In this document: piece by piece, positions 1-5,768 of the stretch | Layout of the letters: each line of letters opens with the position of its first letter | Numbering within the stretch: the first letter of the stretch is position 1 | Assembly: GCA_002332715.1 (NCBI GenBank) | Contig: DDBE01000235.1 | Coordinates: forward strand, 4,018 to 10,957 | DNA: 6,940 bases | Direction of reading: 5' to 3' | From: Flavobacteriales bacterium UBA2040 | GTDB lineage: Bacteria > Bacteroidota > Bacteroidia > Flavobacteriales_D > Crocinitomicaceae | Notes under the pieces: model-generated | What the model saw: only the letters and a program-made list of their open reading frames with translations | Database searches by the model: none | What the model was told of the DNA's origin: nothing | Made by a program: the position numbers and the translations under genes

Positions 1-294
1 AGTTTTGTGAAAGGTTTGGCTATCGTTATGTTAGATGGCAAACAAGGCTTGATTTCCTCCTCAGGAAAAGAATTGATTGAAATAGAATACGATGGAATAG
101 CAAGGATAGAAAGCGACTTTTTTATCCTTGAAAAAGGAACAAAACGAGGATTGGTGAACCAAGCAGGCAAGTTAATTGTACCGGTTGAATACCAGGAGAT
201 TAGACAATTAAATACATCAACCTTCGTTTTAGTGAAAGAGAATCAATTGGAATATTTGTATCTTCCTGACAACAGAATCGTACAACAGAAGTAA
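1..294 (+). CDS. WG-repeat protein, C-terminal part (5' end outside window)
   Basis: The frame is open from the first base, so the gene starts before the window; the GTG at 7 is probably only an internal valine. About 97 residues are visible. They hold two WG-type repeats of the form G-x-x-G-L-(I/V)-x-x-x-G-K followed by an E-Y pair about eight residues later: GKQGLISSSGKELIEIEY, then KRGLVNQAGKLIVPVEY. WG repeats are beta-rich modules of about 30 residues, common in Bacteroidota proteins of unknown role, often exported or surface proteins. No catalytic residues are visible and no function can be assigned. Its TAA shares a base with the ATG of the next gene, so the two are probably translated in a coupled way. 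The family call is solid; the role is unknown. Confidence 0.75.
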   Translation, partial: SFVKGLAIVMLDGKQGLISSSGKELIEIEYDGIARIESDFFILEKGTKRGLVNQAGKLIVPVEYQEIRQLNTSTFVLVKENQLEYLYLPDNRIVQQK

Positions 295-1070
295 TGAACC
301 GTTTTTTTGAATTAATAGACAAATACAAGTTTGGACTTATCGCAGTCGTAGCAGGGTATGTGTTCATTTTTTCTTATTTACAAATGGAGTCGTACACCAA
401 ATATACACCCATCTCTCCTTTTCAAGACGGTCCTGAAATTATTCCCGAGGAAGAAATTATTCTTGATCCCGAACAAATAGAGGTTCCACCCAATTTTAGT
501 GGTGATGTAAAAAACATGGTGCGCGACCGGAACGACAAGCGAGAAAAAAGCTGGGAGGATTACTCTCAGAACAAATCCAGCAAATCTATTGAGCAGCAGG
601 TAAAAGATTATGAAGCGAAACTTTTCGAAGAATCAGGAGGTAAGGCCGATCGTGAGAAAATGATCCAAGAGTACAAACAAAAATTGCAGCGTGACGCAGA
701 TCAAAAGAAAAAAGATGCCGCTAAGAATAAGGGGGATACCAATTCAAATGGTGGCGCAAAACAATTTGCAGGAAGTGTCATGGTGGATTGGGAATTGTCG
801 AATAGGAATGCACATCAAAATAACAACTGGAATGTTCGTAATCCAGGCTATACATGCGGAAAAGGTTCGGGCTTGGTAGTCATTATTATTTCCGTTAACC
901 AAGGTGGTAACGTTGTATCTCAAAAATACGATGCGAGTTCGAGCACAGGGGCAACCGAATGTATGATTACACAAGCATTAAAATACGCAGGGATGTCTCG
1001 TTTCGATTATAGTGGAACAGCTCCTAGAACCCAAAATGGTAAAATCTATTACACGTTTGTTTCGCAGTAA
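294..1070 (+). CDS. Membrane-anchored protein with TonB-like C-terminal domain
   Basis: The 258-residue protein has a short cytoplasmic start, one transmembrane helix (about residues 13-30), an acidic proline-containing stretch (45-66), then a charged, probably coiled-coil segment (72-145) rich in K, E, D and Q. After a Gly/Asn linker comes a domain at 158-258. It matches the pattern of Bacteroidota proteins usually annotated as energy transducer TonB: NPGYTCGKGSG, a hydrophobic strand, VNQGGNVVSQ, a Ser/Thr run, a Cys-containing helix (C223), then SRF and a final IYYTF strand. C188 and C223 could form a disulfide in the periplasm. The layout (inner-membrane anchor, periplasmic spacer, C-terminal domain) fits TonB, but the spacer is not the usual Pro-Lys type and no ExbB/ExbD genes are nearby, so the actual partner is unknown. 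It starts at the ATG overlapping the previous stop. Confidence 0.72.
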   Translation: MNRFFELIDKYKFGLIAVVAGYVFIFSYLQMESYTKYTPISPFQDGPEIIPEEEIILDPEQIEVPPNFSGDVKNMVRDRNDKREKSWEDYSQNKSSKSIEQQVKDYEAKLFEESGGKADREKMIQEYKQKLQRDADQKKKDAAKNKGDTNSNGGAKQFAGSVMVDWELSNRNAHQNNNWNVRNPGYTCGKGSGLVVIIISVNQGGNVVSQKYDASSSTGATECMITQALKYAGMSRFDYSGTAPRTQNGKIYYTFVSQ

Positions 1071-1074
1071 TTCT

Positions 1075-1965
1075 ATGTCATTTAAAGATACGCTTCGGTT
1101 ACTTACCCCACAATTTCTCCTCGAACGATTTCGTGCGAACAAGAAAAAACAAACCCGAAAGAAAATTGAAACCGAGCTCAAGTCTGGCAAACAAATTTCG
1201 GAAGTAGATCTCATTAATCAAATTAAGAATCTTGGTATTGAACCTGGTGATGACGTTCTCGTTCATTGTGCTTTTTCGAAACTGGGTGCAGTTGAAGGAG
1301 GGCCACAAACTTTGGTTACTGCCTTGCAGAATGTCATAGGAGAAATGGGTAATTTGTTGATGCCATCTTCCCCAAATGCTTCCTTTCAGTTAGAGTACGT
1401 GCAAAACATAGATATTTTTGATGTACAGAACACGCCTTCTAGAATGGGCGCTTTGAGTGAGGTTTTTCGCACCAGTCCAAATGTGGAACGTTCAGCTCAT
1501 CCCACCGAACCTATTTGTGCTTGGGGTAAAGATGCTACTTGGTATGTTGGAAATCACGAAACGGATGGCACAGCATATGGTAAAAACAGTCCCTTCTTTA
1601 AATTGACAAAGAAGAAAGGGAAGATTCTATACATTGGCGTTACCCTAGACAATGCAGGAACCAGTTTGCATGCCTCTGAAGACGCTATTCCCAATTTCAA
1701 ATATCCCGTTTATGTGGATAAAGTTTTCACTGTAAAAGTGAAGAATGGTGATAAAACAATTGATGTTGAGACCAAAGTGCACAATCCAGGACAAAGTAAG
1801 ATGCGCCAGTGTGATGGCTTATTGCCTATGTTTGAGAAAGCTGGAGTTGCCAAACAATTGAAACTAGGAGCTGCAAAGACTTGGGTTTTTGATGCAGAAG
1901 GAATGTTGTCTAATTTGGTTGTGGAATATGAGAATGGGGTGACTATATATTCGCCTCTTGGATAA
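1075..1965 (+). CDS. AAC(3)-family N-acetyltransferase-like protein
   Basis: This 296-residue protein belongs to the aminoglycoside 3-N-acetyltransferase (Antibiotic_NAT) family, which transfers acetyl from acetyl-CoA to an amino group. Family landmarks appear in order: GDDVLVHCAFSKLG followed by VEGGPQTLVTAL (58-84), GNLLMPS (92-98), MGALSEVFRTSPNVERSAHP (124-143), YGKNSPFFKL (168-177), and ILYIGVTLDNAGTSLHASE (184-202). H199 and E202 sit at the usual active-site H-x-x-E position. About 45 basic residues-rich positions at the N-terminus precede the domain, slightly more than in typical members. I chose the ATG four bases after the previous stop; an in-frame GTG at 1012 would overlap the upstream gene by 59 bp. 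Chromosomal members in this phylum often lie with envelope or sugar genes, so resistance to aminoglycosides should not be assumed; the natural substrate is unknown. Confidence 0.82.
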   Translation: MSFKDTLRLLTPQFLLERFRANKKKQTRKKIETELKSGKQISEVDLINQIKNLGIEPGDDVLVHCAFSKLGAVEGGPQTLVTALQNVIGEMGNLLMPSSPNASFQLEYVQNIDIFDVQNTPSRMGALSEVFRTSPNVERSAHPTEPICAWGKDATWYVGNHETDGTAYGKNSPFFKLTKKKGKILYIGVTLDNAGTSLHASEDAIPNFKYPVYVDKVFTVKVKNGDKTIDVETKVHNPGQSKMRQCDGLLPMFEKAGVAKQLKLGAAKTWVFDAEGMLSNLVVEYENGVTIYSPLG

Positions 1966-2181
1966 CAAATCTTCCTGAAAAACTGCTTCTTTTGTTTTTG
2001 GTTTTTCTTGCTCCATGCTTTTCTGTTTTTCAAACAATTTAGCTTCGAGTACCATTTCAAATTCATCAAGATCAACTCCCATTCCTTCTGCTTTTTTAAA
2101 AAGGATTTGCTTTTCTTTTTCTGTTAACTCTCCATCCATGAGAGCCATTTCAATGAGTTTTTCTAATTGTTCGTTGTACAT
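1864..2181 (-). pseudogene. TerB-like gene, 5' fragment with 3' end lost
   Basis: The first ~70 residues look genuine: MYNEQLEKLIEMALMDGELT and the following EKEKQILFKKAEGMGVDLDE are typical of the helical TerB-like domain (acidic D16 and E18 in a DGELT motif). A Lys/Glu-rich helix follows at 46-66. Relatives normally continue well beyond this. Here, from about residue 73 (base 1965 downward), the frame reads the antisense of the acetyltransferase gene's 3' end and stops at 1864. The tail therefore has no independent coding signal and overlaps a conserved gene by 102 bp. I infer the gene was cut at about 1966 and now encodes a chimeric 105-residue product, if it is expressed at all. An alternative is a genuinely short protein with an overlapping convergent tail. 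I saw no recognisable promoter element upstream of the ATG at 2181. Confidence 0.55.
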
Positions 2182-2295
2182 ATTATAAATATTTATTTTT
2201 TTTTGCCACGATTAAGGTTGTGACACCTATACCTAATAATTACCAAAATTAAACTATGTAATCCGTATGACTTATTTAATTAATGCATGTGATTG

Positions 2296-2664
2296 TTAGG
2301 ATTTAAGTTCAATAGCATCATCAATAAATTGCTTTGAATTAAGATAATTATAAATTTCTTTTACAAATTTTCTTTTCTTAAAATAAAAATAAATCCACGG
2401 TAAAATAAGACCACCAATAAGAAGTCTAACTAGAAAATTAGCATAATAATCCTCTATGTACAACTCAAAACTATTATCTACCCAATTCCCACCAAATCCA
2501 ACTCTCGCTCGTACAAATGCATTTTTTTTCACCTTAAAGTGCACACCTATTAGATCTTTTGTAATCTTGTAGCCCTTAGGTTCGAAATAAGATTTTGATA
2601 ACGTAATAACATCATCTTTTTTAATTTTAACTGATAAGTTTTTAATATTTACTGTTCTCTCCAT
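2296..2664 (-). CDS. Small AT-rich membrane protein, unknown function
   Basis: The 122-residue protein is not one I recognise. It begins with a polar, Lys-rich half (residues 1-75) containing alternating hydrophobic stretches that look like beta strands (YFEPKGYKITKDLIGVHFKV). One hydrophobic segment follows at about 76-95 (NFLVRLLIGGLILPWIYFYF), then a basic KKRKF stop-transfer motif and a short amphipathic tail. That suggests a single-helix membrane protein, or two short helices around the LILPW proline. An A-rich leader (AAAAGAAA) precedes the ATG. Base composition is much more AT-rich than in the flanking housekeeping genes: 10 of 60 bases are G or C at 2341-2400. It stands alone between two gene remnants. 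The ORF could be real or horizontally acquired; nothing shows its role. Confidence 0.5.
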   Translation of the reverse strand: MERTVNIKNLSVKIKKDDVITLSKSYFEPKGYKITKDLIGVHFKVKKNAFVRARVGFGGNWVDNSFELYIEDYYANFLVRLLIGGLILPWIYFYFKKRKFVKEIYNYLNSKQFIDDAIELKS

Positions 2665-3096
2665 TTTCTTTTATTTTTATTATAGTTAACATAGTGAAAT
2701 AATCGATAGTTCTTACTGCGATTATTATTTAATCTTTTATTACTTGGTAGGATATAATTTACAACAAAATACTACGCATCAAAAAAATGTGGTGTCATCT
2801 ACATCCATGACCAACCAAAGAGCTTTATGCAAAATCAACTCCCTTTGTTCGTCTGAACCGACCCATTTTTGACAGTAGATTATTTAATGTTTTAACTTAA
2901 CGGAAAATATGATATATAAAAACAACTACAGTGTTACCACCAACTATAAACTAATGTTGTGTTAATGTTAATAAAATCAATGTTAAGGTTGTATTTTTCA
3001 TATGTTTTATATTTTTTTGTTAAACGCTAACAAGTTTAGTTAGTTTCTAATTGTTTTTTAGCCCATATTCTGCCCATTAAGGAAATAGTTGCTGTT
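2665..3096. other. AT-rich interval without a convincing gene
   Basis: No reading frame above about 40 codons supports a gene here. Most of the stretch is very AT-rich: 14 of 60 bases are G or C at 2881-2940. The exception is a patch of about 80 bp (2791-2870) close to half GC, which holds a short open frame on the minus strand. Three AATGTT(A/G) copies lie at 2953, 2964 and 2979. A 6-bp inverted repeat with a 5-base loop (TTGTTA/TAACAA) occupies 3017-3033. The decamer TTAAGGTTGT occurs at 2983-2992 and also at 2212-2221, on the other side of the orphan gene. No tRNA, rRNA or CRISPR structure is visible. Confidence 0.5.
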
Positions 3097-3123
3097 TGAA
3101 TTGTTGATACATCATCGAATTTA

Positions 3124-3405
3124 TTGTTTTTCCTATCCGTAAGTATATTTGCTACAGGAGTTTATGCCGTTCGTGCTTTGTATTTTGGAGTCATGAAACA
3201 AGGGCAAATCCCTTTGGCCTTAGCTGGTGCGGCAATCGGCATTATATCTTTAATAGGTTATACACCTGACATTTTTGTTGGGTCAGCCATGGGTTATTTT
3301 TTAGATGAATCGCCAGGTAGTGAAGGACATCAAAATGTGTTCTGGATGTTATCTGGATTCTCTTTGATAGGTGGAATTGCTGCGTATCGATATTTCGTTC
3401 GCTAA
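3124..3405 (+). pseudogene. MFS transporter, 3' remnant (last three helices)
   Basis: The roughly 93 residues match the C-terminal end of a Bacteroidota major facilitator superfamily transporter. There is a hydrophobic helix, then YAVRALYFGVMKQGQIPLAL, then a helix ending in GIISLIGYTPDIFVG, then a short loop with MGYFLDESPG, and a final helix (VFWMLSGFSLIGGIAAYRYF). Full proteins of this type have about 400-470 residues and 12 helices, so about four fifths are missing. The frame has a TGA at 3097 and no ATG near its start (the only start-like codon is a TTG). A few codons upstream of the TGA (HILPIKEI) might also be transporter sequence, which would mean a nonsense change as well as a truncation. 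No other part of the transporter is in the window. I call it a non-functional remnant; the family assignment is fairly secure, the exact breakpoint is not. Confidence 0.72.
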
Positions 3406-3419
3406 GGAAGAACGAAATA
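3391..3419. repeat. Perfect 10-bp inverted repeat, possible terminator
   Basis: TATTTCGTTC (3391-3400) and GAACGAAATA (3410-3419) are exact inverted copies with a 9-base loop. The left arm lies in the last codons of the MFS remnant and its stop codon is in the loop. No T-tract follows on either strand, so a standard intrinsic terminator is not proven. It sits just upstream of the menB promoter element and could have ended transcription of the ancestral transporter gene. Confidence 0.5.
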
Positions 3420-3432
3420 GCGTTCAAATCAC

Positions 3433-3440
3433 TAAATTTG
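3433..3440 (+). promoter_or_regulatory. Bacteroidota -7 promoter element for menB
   Basis: TAAATTTG fits the Bacteroidota sigma-A consensus TAnnTTTG exactly. It lies 18 bases before the ATG at 3459, leaving room for a short leader. I see no clear -33 TTG-type element. The alternative TTG start at 3438 falls inside this element, which favours the ATG at 3459. Confidence 0.5.
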
Positions 3441-3458
3441 TATCAAAACAGTCAACAA

Positions 3459-4301
3459 ATGTCCGAAAGAAACTGGCAAACCATTAAAAAATACGAAGAA
3501 ATCACATTCAAAACCTGTAATGGTGTAGCTAGAATCGCTTTCAATAGACCGGAAGTACGAAATGCGTTTACACCCAAAACAGTGGATGAATTGTGGGAAG
3601 CTTTGATCTTGTGTCATGAAAGTCAGGAAATTGGAGTCGTGTTACTCACGGGCGAAGGACCTTCAACGAAAGATGGCGGATGGGCCTTTTGTTCAGGTGG
3701 AGACCAAAGAGTTCGCTCTACAACAGGATACAAAGGAGTCAATGGTATAAATCGTTTCAATATTTTAGATGTACAACGTCAAATTCGTTTCATGAACAAG
3801 GTAGTGATTGCCGTAGTTCCAGGATGGGCTGTTGGCGGTGGACACAGTTTGCACGTCGTTTGCGATTTGACTTTGGCTAGTAAAGAGCACGCTATTTTTA
3901 AACAAACCGATGCCGATGTTGCCAGTTTTGATGGAGGTTTCGGTTCCGCATATTTGGCCCGTCAAGTAGGACAAAAAAGAGCTAGAGAGATCTTTTTCCT
4001 AGGTGCTGATTATACAGCTCAAGAAGCTTTTGAAATGGGGATGGTCAACAAGGTTGTTCCTCACGCAGAATTAGAAGACGTCGCTTACGATTGGGCACAA
4101 GAAATTATGTCTAAAAGTCCGACGGCTATAAAAATGTTGAAATTTGGTTTCAACTTAATCGACGACGGTTTGGTGGGGCAGCAAGTTTATGCGGGTGAGG
4201 CAACCCGTTTGGCTTATGGAACGGAAGAAGCTGTTGAAGGAAGAAACGCTTTCTTGGAGAAAAGACCTCGTGATTTTTCGAAATTTCCTAAATTCCCTTA
4301 A
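3459..4301 (+). CDS. menB: 1,4-dihydroxy-2-naphthoyl-CoA synthase
   Basis: MenB closes the second ring of menaquinone by converting o-succinylbenzoyl-CoA to 1,4-dihydroxy-2-naphthoyl-CoA in the cytoplasm. The protein (280 residues, close to the ~285 of E. coli MenB) is a crotonase-fold enzyme. MenB hallmarks are WAFCSGGDQ (75-83, oxyanion loop), PGWAVGGGHSLHVVCDLTLA (121-140), QTDADVASFDGGFGSAYLAR (149-168), and the C-terminal tail EGRNAFLEKRPRDF ending in FPKFP. D151 corresponds to the Mycobacterium tuberculosis MenB aspartate D185, which replaces the bound bicarbonate used by type I enzymes, so this is a type II MenB. S156, D158 and Y253 match the other active-site residues. The usual VGSFD reads VASFD here. 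I chose the ATG at 3459 because the upstream TTG at 3438 lies in the promoter element. It probably leads an operon with the phosphoesterase gene. Confidence 0.95.
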   Translation: MSERNWQTIKKYEEITFKTCNGVARIAFNRPEVRNAFTPKTVDELWEALILCHESQEIGVVLLTGEGPSTKDGGWAFCSGGDQRVRSTTGYKGVNGINRFNILDVQRQIRFMNKVVIAVVPGWAVGGGHSLHVVCDLTLASKEHAIFKQTDADVASFDGGFGSAYLARQVGQKRAREIFFLGADYTAQEAFEMGMVNKVVPHAELEDVAYDWAQEIMSKSPTAIKMLKFGFNLIDDGLVGQQVYAGEATRLAYGTEEAVEGRNAFLEKRPRDFSKFPKFP

Positions 4302-4310
4302 CTTAGAAAA

Positions 4311-5288
4311 GTGAAGACAGTTGTAATTGTAGCTTTAACACTGGCCGGCATAATTCCCGCAGGAGGAATGTTGTTTTTTGGTAAACAAAGTTCGTCCCAA
4401 GCTGTGGCGCCACCAATGGAATTTATTGCAGAGAACGTTGTGATTTTAGTCATTGACGGTCCGCGCTATACAGAAACATTTGGTGCCGAAAACATGAAGT
4501 ATATTCCGAATTTCCGGGATAGCCTTTTACCACAAGCAACTTTCTTTGAAGATTTCTCAAACAACGGTTCAACATTCACCAACGCTGGACACGCTTCAAT
4601 AACCACAGGACGTTATCAAAAGGTAGAAAACAGTGGTTTGGAAGCGCCAAAATATCCGAGTATTTTCCAGTATTACATGCGTCAAAAGAAACGTAATTAC
4701 AACGACGCTTGGATTATAACCTCGAAAGGTAAATTGGATATTCTTGCCAATTCTACATACAAAGGATGGGAGGACAAAGATATGGCGCGTACTTGGTGTG
4801 GACCAGAAGGAGAAGGTTATGGTTATGGAAACGATCCGTATACAATGGAAATTGCAGATAGCGTTATTAAGAATTTTCACCCAAGATTGATGCTCGTTAA
4901 TCTTCTGGATGTCGATGTCAATGGGCACGGTAAGAATTGGGAGGGCTATATTAAAGGTATTCAAAGTACCGACCGGCAAGCTTTGCAATTGTGGAATATG
5001 ATTCAAAATGATTCCATTTACAAAGACAAAACCGCTCTCTTTATTACGAATGATCATGGACGTCATTGCGATGGTCACAAGGACGGATTTGTTTCACATG
5101 GTGGTGGTTGTAAATGTTGTCGTAAAATTAGCTTGGTAGCAATTGGACCTGATTTTAAAAAAGGCAAAGTAGTATCTGAACCCTTTGAATTGATAGATAT
5201 TGCAGCTACAGCGGCTGAAATATTAAGGATTTATATGCCTTTGAGCAAAGGTCGCTTTATGACCGATTTGGTTTTCGACAAGGAGTAA
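4311..5288 (+). CDS. Exported alkaline-phosphatase-superfamily phosphoesterase
   Basis: The 325-residue protein begins with a hydrophobic helix (residues 3-24) after a Lys, a signal peptide or membrane anchor without a lipobox cysteine, so it acts outside the cytoplasm. The rest is an alkaline phosphatase/nucleotide pyrophosphatase core with all expected metal positions visible: D49 in VIDG, a nucleophile Thr in STFTNAGHASITTG (T90 or T88), D202 and H206 in DVNGH, D248 and H249 in NDHG, and H263 in SHGGG. Two zinc ions are expected. Cysteines C163, C253 and the CKCC group at 267-270 crowd the last metal ligand. The substrate (phosphomonoester, phosphodiester or other) cannot be read from the sequence. 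It starts at a GTG nine bases after the menB stop, so it is probably cotranscribed with menB. The link to menaquinone synthesis is unclear. Confidence 0.82.
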   Translation: MKTVVIVALTLAGIIPAGGMLFFGKQSSSQAVAPPMEFIAENVVILVIDGPRYTETFGAENMKYIPNFRDSLLPQATFFEDFSNNGSTFTNAGHASITTGRYQKVENSGLEAPKYPSIFQYYMRQKKRNYNDAWIITSKGKLDILANSTYKGWEDKDMARTWCGPEGEGYGYGNDPYTMEIADSVIKNFHPRLMLVNLLDVDVNGHGKNWEGYIKGIQSTDRQALQLWNMIQNDSIYKDKTALFITNDHGRHCDGHKDGFVSHGGGCKCCRKISLVAIGPDFKKGKVVSEPFELIDIAATAAEILRIYMPLSKGRFMTDLVFDKE

Positions 5289-5335
5289 ATAAACCAATTT
5301 TTCTTATAAAACACCTTATTTTTTTGGATTATTTC

Positions 5336-5713
5336 ATGGTTGGTTTTATTATTCTGTCTGGAACAATTATCTTTTCAAGATACTCAACGAATAAAGGGAA
5401 CAAACATTTGGAAGTAGAATATAAGGCAAAACTTGTCGACCTTTTTGGTAAGTCGAATATGGTATCAGTAATTCTATCGCTCTCTGCAGTTTTTGGGTAT
5501 TATTTCTTGACGAGTAAAAACCTAATAGGCCTCAAAATATTGACCATCTGCTTCTTTGGATTTCTGTTTGTATTCATGTTTGTTCAGACAAGAATTGCCT
5601 TCAAGAAATTAAAACAAAATGATTTTCCTGAGGAATACATTAAATTATATATTGGTTCCACAGCCGTTCGAACTTTCGGTATGGTGGCCTTCTTATTCGT
5701 GCTGTATGCATAA
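5336..5713 (+). CDS. Four-helix membrane protein, unknown function
   Basis: The 125-residue protein (ATG start at 5336; an in-frame TTG at 5324 would add four residues) is almost all membrane. Likely helices from the ATG are residues 2-14 (VGFIILSGTIIFS), 42-58 (SVILSLSAVFGYYFLTS), 65-84 (IGLKILTICFFGFLFVFMF) and 108-124 (AVRTFGMVAFLFVLYA). A basic, charged stretch at 15-38 lies between the first two helices and another (KKLKQNDFPEEYIK) before the last. I do not recognise the family and see no catalytic or binding motif. It begins 47 bp after the phosphoesterase gene and may be cotranscribed with it. Its TAA lies directly on the A-run of the terminator that ends the convergent gene. Confidence 0.7.
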   Translation: MVGFIILSGTIIFSRYSTNKGNKHLEVEYKAKLVDLFGKSNMVSVILSLSAVFGYYFLTSKNLIGLKILTICFFGFLFVFMFVQTRIAFKKLKQNDFPEEYIKLYIGSTAVRTFGMVAFLFVLYA

Positions 5714-5743
5714 AAAAAGCGTCTCCATTATCGGAAGAGGCTT
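5712..5743 (-). terminator. Intrinsic terminator for the hydroxyacyl-CoA dehydrogenase gene
   Basis: Read on the minus strand, AAGCCTCTTCC pairs with GGAGACGCTT around a six-base loop, with one mismatch and one bulged base, and is followed by seven T. It lies 25 bp after the dehydrogenase stop. On the plus strand the same hairpin begins 4 bases after the membrane-protein stop but has only a poor T-run, so termination there may be weaker. Confidence 0.78.
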
Positions 5744-5768
5744 GTAATATCAAGTTTTCTTTTGAATG

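Noticed and set aside
1012..1074. Longer GTG start for the acetyltransferase-like gene.
   Set aside because: It would overlap the upstream gene by 59 bp and adds residues that family members lack, whereas the ATG at 1075 follows the stop by four bases.
1075..1965. Calling the AAC(3)-like gene an antibiotic-resistance gene.
   Set aside because: Family membership alone does not show resistance. Context is chromosomal with envelope-type neighbours and no mobile element adjoining its promoter side.
2941..2992. Three AATGTT(A/G) copies as a possible repeat array or operator.
   Set aside because: Spacing is uneven (11 and 15 bases) and the motif is low-complexity AT-rich sequence. There is no CRISPR-like regularity.
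3036..3164. Open minus-strand frame reading FDDVSTIQTATISLMGRIWA and ending in QLETN before a stop, next to the MFS remnant.
   Set aside because: It looks protein-like, but its upper part is antisense to the transporter remnant and it has no start. About 40 codons can be open by chance here, so it is kept only as a possible relic.
4596..5078. A 160-codon open frame on the minus strand inside the phosphoesterase gene.
   Set aside because: It is antisense to a gene with a complete set of family motifs and its translation resembles no protein pattern.
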